Assembly: GCA_016183615.1 (NCBI GenBank)
Contig: JACPEG010000047.1
Location: 1 to 54,442 of the forward strand
Reading direction: 5' to 3'
Length of the DNA stretch: 54,442 nt
DNA from: Betaproteobacteria bacterium
GTDB lineage: Bacteria; Pseudomonadota; Gammaproteobacteria; Burkholderiales; UBA6910
Shown piece after piece: positions 15,912 through 26,686 of this stretch (position 1 is the first letter of the stretch; each line of letters starts with the position of its first letter). Made by a program: the position numbers and the translations under genes. A model generated the notes under the pieces. The model saw only the letters and a list, made by a program, of their open reading frames with translations, was not told the DNA's origin and did not search any database.

Positions 15912-17027
15912 ATGAGCCCAATGGCCCCACGGAAATCATTGAAAATTTTTGTCGGACTCGCCCTGGGGGCGGCGCTGGCCGGGGGTGGCCACGCGGTATT
16001 TTCCCAGCAGAAGCAGGGGGGCAGTGGTCCCCAGCCCGGCGCCAAGCCCCAGGGAATGCCGGTGAAGGCGGTGCCCGTCAAGGTGGGCGCGGTGGCGCTG
16101 GAAGTGAGCGCGGTCGGGACGCTGCTCGCCGAAGAGTCGGTGATGATCCGGCCGGAAATCGCCGGGCGCATCGCGGCCATTCACTTCAAGGAAGGCGAGC
16201 CGGTGGCGGCGGGGGCGCGGCTGCTCACCATCGATCCCGCCGAATACCAGGCGCAACTTGCCGGGAGCACGGCGGACGCAAAGTTGAACGCCCAGCGCAT
16301 GGAACGGGCGGAGGAGCTCTATCGCAAGGGCTTCATCAGCAGCCAGGCCCTCGACGAGGCGCGCAGCAATCTCGACCGCACGGCCGCGCGCCAGACCGAG
16401 GACCGGGCGCGGCTCGCCAAGACCGAGATCCGCGCGCCGTTCGCCGGCATCGTGGGGCTGCGCCAGGTGAGCCCCGGCGCCTACGTGCAGCCCGGCAAGG
16501 ACATCGCGCGGCTGGAGAACATCGGCTCCATCAAGCTCGATTTCCGGGTGCCCGAGGTCTATCTCGAGAAGCTGGGCCGGGACCAGGAGATCGCGCTGCG
16601 GGTGGACGCCTACCCGAAGGACCCGTTCAAGGGACGCATTTACGCCCTCGAGCCGGTGGTGGACGAGCAGACCCGCACGGTGCTGGTGCGCGCCCGGATC
16701 CCCAATCCGGGATTGAAGCTCCGCCCCGGCATGTTCGCCCGCGTCTCCCTCAAGCTCGGTTCGCGCGACAATGCCCTCATCGTTCCGGAGCAGGCCATCG
16801 TGCCCAAGGGCCAGAACACCTTCGTGTTCCGGGTGGTGGAGGGCAAGGCCCAGCTCACCCGCGTCCAGATCGGCAGCCGCAACTCCGGCGAAGTGGAGAT
16901 CACCGAGGGCGTGACCGCGAAAGACACCGTGGTGACCGACGGCCAGATCAAGCTGCAGGACGGAATGCCCGTGATGATCCTGCCGAACCAGCCGCCGACG
17001 GCGGCGCAATCGAACGGCAAAGGATGA
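15912..17027 (+). CDS. RND efflux periplasmic adaptor (membrane fusion protein)
   Basis: 371-aa HlyD/AcrA-type adaptor that links an inner-membrane RND pump to an outer-membrane channel. There is a signal-anchor helix at about 11-28 (no lipobox seen). The barrel-sandwich hybrid (lipoyl-like) halves surround a short alpha-hairpin (about 100-165; IRAPFAGIVGLRQV is the second lipoyl half). A beta-barrel domain follows, with the LRPGMFARVSLKL motif and the membrane-proximal end. The hairpin is short, as in MexC/MdtA-like adaptors. The permease gene begins 36 bp downstream; no TolC-like gene is linked. Confidence 0.92.
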   Translation: MSPMAPRKSLKIFVGLALGAALAGGGHAVFSQQKQGGSGPQPGAKPQGMPVKAVPVKVGAVALEVSAVGTLLAEESVMIRPEIAGRIAAIHFKEGEPVAAGARLLTIDPAEYQAQLAGSTADAKLNAQRMERAEELYRKGFISSQALDEARSNLDRTAARQTEDRARLAKTEIRAPFAGIVGLRQVSPGAYVQPGKDIARLENIGSIKLDFRVPEVYLEKLGRDQEIALRVDAYPKDPFKGRIYALEPVVDEQTRTVLVRARIPNPGLKLRPGMFARVSLKLGSRDNALIVPEQAIVPKGQNTFVFRVVEGKAQLTRVQIGSRNSGEVEITEGVTAKDTVVTDGQIKLQDGMPVMILPNQPPTAAQSNGKG

Positions 17028-17063
17028 ATCGCCCACCGCGGTAAGAGGTTTGAGGTCTAGAAA

Positions 17064-20000
17064 ATGTTTCTTCCCGACATCTCCATCCGCCGCCCCGTGC
17101 TGGCCACGGTGCTGAGCCTCGCCATCATCCTGGTGGGGGTCATCTCGTTCCTGCGGCTTTCGGTGCGCGAGTACCCGAAAATCGATTCCCCGGTGGTGTC
17201 GGTGCGCACCGTGTACAAGGGCGCGAGCGCCCAGGTGATCGAGAGCCAGATCACCCAGCCCCTGGAGGATTCGCTCTCCGGCATCGAGGGCATCAAGACC
17301 ATCAAGTCGGTTTCGCGCGAGGAAGTGTCCCAGGTCACCGTGGAATTCACCCTGGAGCGAGACCCGGATGCGGCGGCCAACGACGTGCGCGACCGGGTGG
17401 CGCGGGTGCGCGGGCGGCTCCCCGAGGGTGCCGACGAATCGGTGGTGGCGAAAATCGAGGCCGACGCCCAGGCCATCATGTGGCTGATTTTTTCCTCCGA
17501 CCGCCATAACGCGCTGGAGGTGACCGACTACGCCGACCGTTACGTGGCCGACATCCTGAAGACGCTGCCGGGCGTGTCGTCGGTCATCATCGGCGGCGAG
17601 CGCCGCTACGCCATGCGCCTGTGGCTCGACCGCGACCGGCTCGCGGCCTACGGCCTCACGCCCCAGGACGTGGAGGAGGCCCTCAGGCGCCAGAACGTCG
17701 AAGTACCCTCGGGCCGCATCGAGAGCCGGCAGCGGGAGTTCACCGTTCTCACCGAAACCGATCTGCGCACCCCGCAGCAGTTCAACAATCTGATCGTCGC
17801 CGAAGGCCGCGGCTACCCGGTGCGGCTGAAGGACGTGGGCCGGGCCGAGCTGGGCGCTCAGGACGAGCGCGGCATCCTGCGGGTGAACGGCAACCAGGGG
17901 GTGGGGCTCGGCATCGTCAAGCAGTCCACCGCCAACACGCTTTCGGTGGCCCAGGCGGTGCGCGACCAGGTTCCGAAAATCATCGCCGGCCTGCCCCAGG
18001 GCATGAGTCTCAAAGTGGGCTTCGACTCCTCGGTGTTCATCGAGGAATCCATCAAGGCGGTCTACGAGACCATGGCGGAAGCCGTGGTGCTGGTGGTGCT
18101 GGTGATTTTCCTGTTCCTGCGCTCCCTGCGGGCGACGCTGATCCCCTTCGTCACCATCCCGGTGTCGCTCATCGGCGCCTTCATTTTCGTCAAGAGCTTC
18201 GGCTTCACGGTGAACATCCTGACGCTGCTCGGGATCGTGCTGGCCATCGGCCTGGTGGTGGACGACGCCATCGTGGTGCTGGAGAACATCCACCGCCAGA
18301 TCGAGAAGGGCATGACCCCCTTCAAGGCGGCAATCGTAGGTTCCAAGGAGATCGCCTTCGCGGTGGTGGCCATGACCATCACGCTGGCCGCGGTGTTCGC
18401 GCCGCTGGGCTTCATGACCGGCAACACCGGGAAGCTGTTCACCGAGTTCGCGCTGACGGTGGCCGCGGCGGTGCTGGTATCGGGCTTCGTCGCGCTGACG
18501 CTCTCGCCCATGATGTGCTCGCTGCTGCTCAAGGAGCATGTGAAGCATGGCACGCTGTTCAACACCACCGAGCGCTGGTTCGGCGCCCTCAACCAGGGCT
18601 ACCGCAACAGCCTGCGCCGGGTGCTGCGGCACCCGCTGATCGTGATTGCAGTGTTCGCGGTGGCCGCGGTGGTGGCGGGCTTCACCTTCAGGTCCCTGAA
18701 GTCGGAGCTCTCGCCCCTGGAGGACCGCGGTTTCTTCATCGGCGTGATGCTGGCCCCCGACGGCGCAAGCCTCGCCTATTCCGATACCTACGCCCACGCC
18801 ATTGAGAACCTGTATTCGAAGATTCCCGAGGTGCGAAACTACGTGATGTTCGTGGCGCCGGGGCTGGAGCGGCCCAACCCGGTGAACCTGGCGTTCTCCT
18901 TCGTGAGCCTGAAGCCCTGGGAGGAGCGGACCCGCTCGACCCAGCAGGTGGTGGGGGAACTCGCCCCCAAGCTCTTCGGCGGGCTGCCGGGCGTGCTTGC
19001 GTTTCCCGTGCTGCCGCCGTCGCTCGGCCAGAGCTTCCGCAATCCGCCGGTGCAGTTCGTGGTGCAGGCCACCTCCTACGAACAGCTGGAGGTGATGGTG
19101 GAGGGCCTGATGGCGAAGGCCCGCCAGTATCCGGGCCTCCAGAACCTGGATTCCGACCTCAAGCTCAACAAGCCCCAGCTGGCGGTGGACATCAACCGCG
19201 ACAAGGCGGCCGACGTGGGCGTGGCGGTGGAGACCATCGGCCGCAGCCTGGAAACGCTGCTCGGCGGCCGGCAGGTCACCCGCTTCAAGCAGGAGGGCAA
19301 GCAGTATGACGTGATCGTGCAGCTGGAGGACCGGGAGCGGACGCGCCCGACCGACCTCACCTCCATTTACGTGCGCGGCAGGGACGGCGGCCTGGTGCAG
19401 CTCGCCAACCTGGTGTCGGTGCGCGAGACCGTGGCGCCCAAGGAGCTGAACCACTTCAACCGCCAGCGCGCGGCCATCATCCAGGCCAACATCGCGCCCG
19501 GCCACACCCTGGGCGAGGCACTGGAGTTCCTGGAGAAGGCGGCCGCCGAAACCCTGGAGGCCACGGCGCGCACCGAGCTCGACGGCCAGTCCCGGGAATT
19601 CAAGGAATCGGGGCGCACCCTTTACGTCACCTTCGTGCTGGCGCTGGTGTTCATCTATCTCGTGCTCTCGGCCCAGTTCGAGAGCTTCGTCTCGCCCTTC
19701 GTCATCATGCTCACGGTGCCGCTGGCCATGACCGGGGCGCTCCTCGGGCTCAAGTTCACCGGCGGGACCCTCAACGTCTATAGCCAGATCGGGCTGGTGA
19801 TGCTGATCGGGCTCATCACCAAGCACGGCATCCTGATCGTCGAGTTCGCCAACCAGCTGCGCGACCGCGGCATGGAGAAAGTGGAGGCGGTGATCGAGGC
19901 CGCGGCCCTGCGGCTGCGCCCCATCCTCATGACCACCGGCGCCATGGTGCTCGGCGCGGTGCCGCTGGCGGTCGCCACCGGCGCGGGCGCGGAAGCGCGC

Positions 20001-20162
20001 CGACCCATCGGCTGGGTGATCGTTGGGGGGCTCCTGCTGGGCACGCTGCTCACGCTCTACGTGATTCCCACCGCCTACACGCTGTTGGTGCGCCGGCGCC
20101 GGCGGGCCGGCGAAGAGGAACAGGCGCCCGCCGCCAAACCCGTGGTGGAAACTCATTCGTAG
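17064..20162 (+). CDS. RND efflux permease (HAE1 type)
   Basis: 1032-aa proton-driven RND transporter with 12 membrane helices. It starts with FLPDISIRRPVLATVLSLAII and has two large periplasmic loops, after helix 1 and after helix 7. Helix 4 carries the paired aspartates of the proton relay (GLVVDDAIVVLEN). The length and the FLPDISIRRP start fit the AcrB/MdtB-like HAE1 group, so drugs or other hydrophobic compounds are likely substrates; metals are less likely. It forms an operon with the upstream adaptor. Its TAG stop (20160-20162) lies inside the first GTAGG of a family A repeat. Confidence 0.93.
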   Translation: MFLPDISIRRPVLATVLSLAIILVGVISFLRLSVREYPKIDSPVVSVRTVYKGASAQVIESQITQPLEDSLSGIEGIKTIKSVSREEVSQVTVEFTLERDPDAAANDVRDRVARVRGRLPEGADESVVAKIEADAQAIMWLIFSSDRHNALEVTDYADRYVADILKTLPGVSSVIIGGERRYAMRLWLDRDRLAAYGLTPQDVEEALRRQNVEVPSGRIESRQREFTVLTETDLRTPQQFNNLIVAEGRGYPVRLKDVGRAELGAQDERGILRVNGNQGVGLGIVKQSTANTLSVAQAVRDQVPKIIAGLPQGMSLKVGFDSSVFIEESIKAVYETMAEAVVLVVLVIFLFLRSLRATLIPFVTIPVSLIGAFIFVKSFGFTVNILTLLGIVLAIGLVVDDAIVVLENIHRQIEKGMTPFKAAIVGSKEIAFAVVAMTITLAAVFAPLGFMTGNTGKLFTEFALTVAAAVLVSGFVALTLSPMMCSLLLKEHVKHGTLFNTTERWFGALNQGYRNSLRRVLRHPLIVIAVFAVAAVVAGFTFRSLKSELSPLEDRGFFIGVMLAPDGASLAYSDTYAHAIENLYSKIPEVRNYVMFVAPGLERPNPVNLAFSFVSLKPWEERTRSTQQVVGELAPKLFGGLPGVLAFPVLPPSLGQSFRNPPVQFVVQATSYEQLEVMVEGLMAKARQYPGLQNLDSDLKLNKPQLAVDINRDKAADVGVAVETIGRSLETLLGGRQVTRFKQEGKQYDVIVQLEDRERTRPTDLTSIYVRGRDGGLVQLANLVSVRETVAPKELNHFNRQRAAIIQANIAPGHTLGEALEFLEKAAAETLEATARTELDGQSREFKESGRTLYVTFVLALVFIYLVLSAQFESFVSPFVIMLTVPLAMTGALLGLKFTGGTLNVYSQIGLVMLIGLITKHGILIVEFANQLRDRGMEKVEAVIEAAALRLRPILMTTGAMVLGAVPLAVATGAGAEARRPIGWVIVGGLLLGTLLTLYVIPTAYTLLVRRRRRAGEEEQAPAAKPVVETHS

Positions 20163-20246
20163 GTTGGGCTTCGCTTTGCGAAGCCCAACGATTCGAGCAC
20201 GCATGCACCTGACGTTGGGCTGCGCCTCAGGCGCGGCCCAACCTAC
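20159..20246. repeat. family A palindromic repeat pair
   Basis: Two facing hairpins beginning GTAGGTTGGGCTTCG and ending CCCAACCTAC. The first bases supply the stop codon of the RND permease. Confidence 0.8.
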
Positions 20247-20264
20247 GAGCAAATTGGGGCATTC

Positions 20265-21476
20265 ATGAAGCAACCATCCTCTGCCGCAATCGCCCAGGCC
20301 TTCTCCCAGGTGGGCCACAGCTATTCCCACATCTTCATGCTGCTCTATCCCACGGTGGTGCTGGGCCTGGAGCGGGAGCTGCAGATGGGCTACGGCGAGC
20401 TGCTGGTGCTCATGACCCTCGGCAATGTGCTGTTCGGGGTGGCGGCGCTTCCCGCCGGATGGCTCGGCGACAAGTGGAGCGCGCCGGGCATGATGGTGGT
20501 GTTCTTCCTCGGCACCGGGCTTTCCTCCATCCTCACCGGGTTCATGTCCACGCCGTTTGGCCTGGCCACGGGGCTCTCGCTCATCGGCCTGTTCGCCTCC
20601 ATCTATCACCCGGTCGGCATGGCCTGGCTGGTGAGAAACGCCGTGAACCGGGGCAAGGCCCTCGGCGTCAACGGCGTGTTCGGCAGCCTGGGGATCGCCG
20701 GCGCCGCCACCATCGCCGGAACGCTCACCGACGGGCTGGGCTGGCGCTGGGCATTCATCGTGCCCGGCATCATCTGCGTTGCTACTGGTGTGGCCCTGTG
20801 GGTTCTGGTGCAACGGGGTGCGGTCGCGGACACCAAGGCCGATGTGAAGCCGACGCCCGCTCCGGCCAAGCACGCCATGCTGCGGGCCTTCGTCGTGCTC
20901 TCCATCACCATGCTGTGCACCGGGCTGATCTACCAGTCGCTGTCCACTGCCATGCCCAAGATTTTCGCCGAGCGGCTCGCGAGCTACACCGGCGGCAGTG
21001 CGGCGGGCGCGGGCATGCTGGTCTCTGTCGTATACCTCTGCGCCATGGGGGCGCAGCTGGTGGGCGGGCACCTGGCGGACCGCCATTCCATGCGCGGCGT
21101 CTACATCCTGGTCTATTTCCTCCAGGCGCCGCTGCTGGCGATCGCGGCGGGGCTCTGGGGCCTGCCGCTCTACCCGGTGGTGCTGGCCTCGGTGCTGCTC
21201 AACACCATCGCGATTCCGGTCGAGAACAGCCTGCTGTCCCACTACTCGCCGGAGAAGTGGCGGGGCACGGCGTTTGGCGCGAAATTCGTGCTGGCGCTGG
21301 GCGTGTCCGCCCTCGGCGTTCCCCTGGTGGCCTTCATCCGCGATTCCACCGGCGATTTCTTGATCTACTTCCTGCTGCTCGCCGCCCTGAGTCTCCTCAT
21401 CGTCGCGGCTTCTCTGGCCCTGCCCGCCGACCGCAAGGCGTCCGCGACCGAGGCGGCTGCGCCCGTCAAGGGCTGA
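20265..21476 (+). CDS. MFS transporter
   Basis: 403-aa major facilitator protein with about 12 helices. The helix 2-3 loop carries a GWLGDKWSAPGMM version of the MFS signature, and a second DRHSMRG-type loop lies after helix 8. The start (QVGHSYSHIFMLLYPTVVLGLERE) resembles the fosmidomycin-resistance (Fsr) subgroup of drug exporters, but the substrate is uncertain. It stands alone between a family A repeat and the patatin gene. Confidence 0.85.
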   Translation: MKQPSSAAIAQAFSQVGHSYSHIFMLLYPTVVLGLERELQMGYGELLVLMTLGNVLFGVAALPAGWLGDKWSAPGMMVVFFLGTGLSSILTGFMSTPFGLATGLSLIGLFASIYHPVGMAWLVRNAVNRGKALGVNGVFGSLGIAGAATIAGTLTDGLGWRWAFIVPGIICVATGVALWVLVQRGAVADTKADVKPTPAPAKHAMLRAFVVLSITMLCTGLIYQSLSTAMPKIFAERLASYTGGSAAGAGMLVSVVYLCAMGAQLVGGHLADRHSMRGVYILVYFLQAPLLAIAAGLWGLPLYPVVLASVLLNTIAIPVENSLLSHYSPEKWRGTAFGAKFVLALGVSALGVPLVAFIRDSTGDFLIYFLLLAALSLLIVAASLALPADRKASATEAAAPVKG

Positions 21477-21567
21477 CGCCGGAATCCCTGCCCCCTCGCC
21501 CGTTCCCGGTGTAAGTCCTGCCGGCCGGCCTCGACTATGCTGAAAGGAATACCTTGGGAGGTGAACC

Positions 21568-22689
21568 GTGAGCATGGCGTCGGCAAGACCGCAGGACCGG
21601 CGGTTGGCCCTGGTGCTGCAGGGCGGTGGAGCCCTGGGCGCCTACCAGGCCGGGGTGTACCAGGCCCTGGAGGAGCATGACCTCGCCCCCGACTGGGTGG
21701 CGGGCACCTCCATCGGCGCCATCAACGGCGCGCTGATTGCCGGCAACGCGCCGGCCCGGCGACTGCCGCGACTGCGGGAATTCTGGGAAGCCGTTTCGCG
21801 TCCGGGCTACTGGCCGCCGGCGAACGTTCCCGGGGAGTGGCGGCTGATCGCGGGCATGGCGAGCGCCCTGCAGGCGGTGATGACCGGACAGCCGGGATTC
21901 TTTACACCGCGGTTTGCACCGCCGTTATTCGTCGGCAGCGGCGACTCGGCGAAAAATGCCAGCTATTACGACACGGATCCCCTGCGGGAACTGCTCTCCC
22001 GGCTAGTGGATTTCACGGCCCTCAACCAGGGGGCGATCCGCTTCAGCCTGGGCGCGGTCCACGTGAGGAGCGGGCGCCTGCGCTACTTCGACAGCCGCTT
22101 CCAGGAAATCCGCCTCGAGCACGTCATGGCGAGCGGCGCGCTGCCGCCGGGGTTTCCCGCGGTGGAAGTGGACGGCGAGCTGTGGTGGGACGGCGGCATC
22201 TATTCCAACACGCCGCTGGAGGTGGTGCTGGACGACTATCCCCGCCGCAGCACGCTCTGTTTCATGGTGGATCTCTTCAACTCCGTGGGCGAGGAGCCGC
22301 GCTCGATTCCCGAGGTGGAGACCCGGCACAAGGACATCACCTACGCCACCCGCTCGCGCCAGCACATCGAGACCTACGCCAAGGTCCACAACCTGCGCAA
22401 TGCCGTGAGCGCGCTCTACGACCGGATGCCCGACGGGCTGCGCGACGACGCGGAGGTGAAATCGTGGGCCGCGCTGGGCTGCCGCACCTCCATGGAGATC
22501 GTGCACCTGGGCTACCCGGACCGGCCGGGAGAGCTTTCCCTGAAGGATGTCGATTTCTCTTCGGCGGCGATCGCCGAGCGCTGGGGAAAGGGCTACCGCG
22601 ATGCGCTGCGGGCGATCGAACGCGCGCCCTGGCGCGAGCCCGTTCCGCCGCATGTGGGGGTGGTGGTGCACGAAGTGCCGCAGGAATGA
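21568..22689 (+). CDS. patatin-like phospholipase (DUF3734 type)
   Basis: 373-aa cytosolic patatin. It has the glycine-rich oxyanion motif LQGGGALGAYQAG at about 16-28, the nucleophile motif GTSIG (Ser near 50) and the catalytic aspartate in WWDGGIYSNTP (about 209-219), so the Ser-Asp dyad is complete. The C-terminal third matches the DUF3734 extension common in proteobacterial patatins. The GTG at 21568 is preferred because a GGGAGG site lies 6 nt upstream; the ATG two codons later would be 12 nt away. The likely reaction is lipid acyl hydrolysis; the substrate is not known. Confidence 0.9.
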   Translation: MSMASARPQDRRLALVLQGGGALGAYQAGVYQALEEHDLAPDWVAGTSIGAINGALIAGNAPARRLPRLREFWEAVSRPGYWPPANVPGEWRLIAGMASALQAVMTGQPGFFTPRFAPPLFVGSGDSAKNASYYDTDPLRELLSRLVDFTALNQGAIRFSLGAVHVRSGRLRYFDSRFQEIRLEHVMASGALPPGFPAVEVDGELWWDGGIYSNTPLEVVLDDYPRRSTLCFMVDLFNSVGEEPRSIPEVETRHKDITYATRSRQHIETYAKVHNLRNAVSALYDRMPDGLRDDAEVKSWAALGCRTSMEIVHLGYPDRPGELSLKDVDFSSAAIAERWGKGYRDALRAIERAPWREPVPPHVGVVVHEVPQE

Positions 22690-22736
22690 CAATACCCGTC
22701 ATTCCGCCTGCCGCCGTGGACACGGCGAAGAAATAA

Positions 22737-23462
22737 TCAGGCGTTGTTCGCAAACGACCGGCGCGCCGCCAACAGGACCAGACCACAGGCGGCTGCCGGC
22801 AGGCTGGTTGCCGTAAAGCTCACGGCGTAGGAGTCCGTCGATGAGATGATCGCGCCGAACAGCGGTGGTCCGACGACAATGCCGAGAAAGGTGACCCACA
22901 GCGCCCCCCCGGTCGCAACGCCGGCATTGCCTGGAGGCGCCTGGCGCGCAACCTCGGCCAGGTACACGCCGTTCCAGCCGATTCCGGCTGCGCCGTAGAG
23001 GCCAAACAGGACCACCAGCAGCGGCCATGGCGTTGCCGGATCGATGAATGCCACCGCCACACCGGTACCGGCGATGGTGATGCCCAGGCACCCGAGCATG
23101 ACAGGGCCGGACAGCAGACGATCCGCGAGGTAACCCCAAAGAACCCTTCCTCCCGCCCCCGCGCTCTGGGCGACCGAAAATACCAGGCCGGCGGCCACCA
23201 GCGAGTAGTTCAAGCTGTCACTCAAATAGGTCACCAGATTTGAGGTCGCGGATTGCGACCTCAAGTTCTTGGCTTCCTGACGCGTAAGCTGAAACACGAA
23301 GTCGCCCGGGAACCGATCGGCGTTGCTCCTGACTTGTTCGTTGAGTCGCTTCGTCGTGACTCCGTAGAGTTCGGCGAGGTCGCTGTCGAGCATGACCCTG
23401 TGCCCGCGAACGAGCAGGATGCGGCTTTCGATGTGCACCGAGGGTATGTTCTTCTTGCCCAT
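22737..23462 (-). pseudogene. chimeric frame: ORF6N DNA-binding N-terminus joined to C-terminal half of an MFS transporter
   Basis: One uninterrupted frame of 241 codons carries two unrelated parts. The first about 75 residues (IPSVHIESRILLVRGHRVML...FVFQLTRQEAKNLRSQ) are an ORF6N/KilA-N-type domain normally found in phage-related regulators. From about base 23238 leftwards the frame turns into the last five to six membrane helices of an MFS permease (VAQSAGAGGRVLWGYLADR and following). The join lies beside a perfect 10-bp inverted repeat (23240-23249/23255-23264). Neither part is complete: the ORF6N C-terminal domain and the MFS N-terminal half are missing. It probably arose by deletion and is probably non-functional, although the frame is intact. 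The start at 23462 has a GGGAGG site. Confidence 0.7.
23240..23264. repeat. perfect 10-bp inverted repeat at the chimera junction
   Basis: TTGAGGTCGC and its exact complement are separated by five bases (GGATT), immediately next to the point where ORF6N coding turns into MFS coding. It may have guided the deletion, or be an accident of the ORF6N coding sequence. Confidence 0.5.
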
Positions 23463-23618
23463 GGTCCTCCCGGATCCCGGAAATCTTAACGACCCCATGT
23501 CAGACCCGCAAATCCTTCACGGACGCGGGTTTCGAAGCTGGTCACGTTTTCTGATCACCCTTGACGCCGGTGATCCCAACCCCTTGCATGGAGGACGGTC
23601 TGGAAATCTCGTCTGATG

Positions 23619-23783
23619 TCAGAATCTCCGCAGCCCGTCACTGAAGACGCCATATCGCTCGATTCGGCGGTTATACGCCTCGATGGCCTTGGCGTTCTTT
23701 CGTCGCCAGTGCATAGCAGCGGCCCGCTTCTTGGGCTGGGACGCATTCCGCGAATTCCTCCTCTTCACGCTGGCGGGAGTCAT
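23619..23783 (-). CDS. CcdA-like antitoxin, short or degenerate
   Basis: A 54-codon frame whose last about 25 residues (NAKAIEAYNRRIERYGVFSDGLRRF, given here in two parts: NAKAIEAYNRRIERY, then GVFSDGLRRF) match the toxin-binding C-terminus of CcdA antitoxins. The N-terminal part is short and very basic (MTPASVKRRNSRNASQPKKR) and does not show the usual ribbon-helix-helix. No CcdB toxin gene follows; the ORF6N/MFS chimera lies there instead. It may be a remnant whose toxin was lost in the same deletion. It lies just downstream of the MazF-like toxin gene and could be read through from it. Confidence 0.5.
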   Translation of the reverse strand: MTPASVKRRNSRNASQPKKRAAAMHWRRKNAKAIEAYNRRIERYGVFSDGLRRF

Positions 23784-23785
23784 GA

Positions 23786-24124
23786 TTATCGCAAACCGAG
23801 ATGAAGCTTGATTGCTGCCTCAATGGCGTGCATCAGCTTCGCGTCGAGCATGCCCGCCCGCGAGGGGAGAATCCGCTCCTTCGTGAGGGTCCGGATCTGC
23901 TGGGCCAGAGCCTTGGAGTCCTTGGGCAGGCCACTCTTATTCGCCGGAAGCAGAACTTCGAACGGGTAGACTCGCGCGGTATTCGACGTAATCGGCAGGA
24001 CGGTGACGGTGCTCGCGGCGCGGTTGTTCGCGTCGTTGCTGACGATCAGGACGGGACGGCGCTTGTTGATCTCGGAGCCCAGGGACGGGCTCAGGTCAGC
24101 GAAGTAGATTTCACCACGTTTCAT
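23786..24124 (-). CDS. MazF/PemK family endoribonuclease toxin
   Basis: 112-aa toxin of the MazF/PemK family. It begins MKRGEIYFADLSPSLGSEINKRRPVLIVSND, the classic first strands with the catalytic-loop arginine region, followed by VTVLPITS and the SKALAQQIRTLTKERI segment typical of this family. It is expected to cut mRNA at short sequence motifs when unneutralised. The ATG at 24124 lies inside the end of the antitoxin gene (14-bp overlap), the usual arrangement for co-translated toxin-antitoxin pairs. All family landmarks are intact, so it is likely functional. Confidence 0.9.
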   Translation of the reverse strand: MKRGEIYFADLSPSLGSEINKRRPVLIVSNDANNRAASTVTVLPITSNTARVYPFEVLLPANKSGLPKDSKALAQQIRTLTKERILPSRAGMLDAKLMHAIEAAIKLHLGLR

Positions 24125-24335
24125 CCGCCAGCCCGTCCGACGCCGTGACTTCGTAGCCGGAATCCGCCTCGCGCGCGGCCAGCCGGTAGGCACTTTCAAG
24201 CTCGCGTTCCCGCAGCAGCCGGATCGCCAGTTCGATGACCTCCGAGCGGCTTTTGAGGGCGTGCTTCGCTTGGTACTCCTCAATGAACCGGGCTGAGGAT
24301 TCGGGGAGGGAGATGGAGAGTTTTTCGGCGTGCAT
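24111..24335 (-). CDS. ribbon-helix-helix antitoxin of the MazF-like toxin
   Basis: 74-aa antitoxin with an RHH DNA-binding region at the N-terminus (KLSISLPESSARFIEEYQ, about residues 5-22, then SRSEVIELAIRLL) and an acidic toxin-binding tail ending ASDGLADETW. It is a RHH protein, not an AbrB-type MazE, which is common for PemI-like partners. It overlaps the toxin gene by 14 bp and should repress its own operon. The ATG at 24335 is used; a GTG five codons upstream (24350) is possible. Confidence 0.85.
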   Translation of the reverse strand: MHAEKLSISLPESSARFIEEYQAKHALKSRSEVIELAIRLLRERELESAYRLAAREADSGYEVTASDGLADETW

Positions 24336-24410
24336 AGGAGTAGTAGACACGGTAGCAAGTCAAATCCTACCCATAGTCATACCTGGACGCAATAGGTTTT
24401 TCAGATCGAC

Positions 24411-24433
24411 CGGTGCGTGGGACGCACCCTACC
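24411..24433. repeat. single family B palindrome (GGTGCGTGGGACGCACCCTAC)
   Basis: One copy of the GGTGCGT-GGG-ACGCACC hairpin followed by CTAC, between the antitoxin promoter region and the fadH stop. The same unit occurs in arrays at 34.1, 37.1 and 41.3 kb. Confidence 0.7.
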
Positions 24434-24487
24434 CGGATGACGACCCCGACAGGTGCGTTGGAGATGGCAGTCGGGGGCACGAACGAA

Positions 24488-26572
<2,085 letters not shown>

Positions 26573-26607
26573 TCAAAAATATCGAATAAATATCCCAAAA
26601 CATTTCG

Positions 26608-26637
26608 CTAACAATTCCGGAAACCCAACCCTATTAT
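26608..26637 (+). promoter_or_regulatory. weak candidate promoter of the pirin operon
   Basis: A TATTAT box at 26632-26637 with a poor -35-like CTAACA at 26608-26613 (18-bp spacer), in an AT-rich stretch about 50 bp before the pirin start. This is the best match seen in the fadH/pirin gap, but it is weak. Confidence 0.3.
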
Positions 26638-26686
26638 ATGAACCGTCAAGGCCGCAAGCCTGTTTAATTGGACTGAACAGTTAACC

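Noticed and set aside
15936..21575. A 1,879-codon open frame on the minus strand opposite the RND pump and MFS genes
   Set aside because: It is antisense to clear coding genes, has the His/Arg/Gln-rich composition of a GC-rich shadow frame and no ribosome site or family motif.
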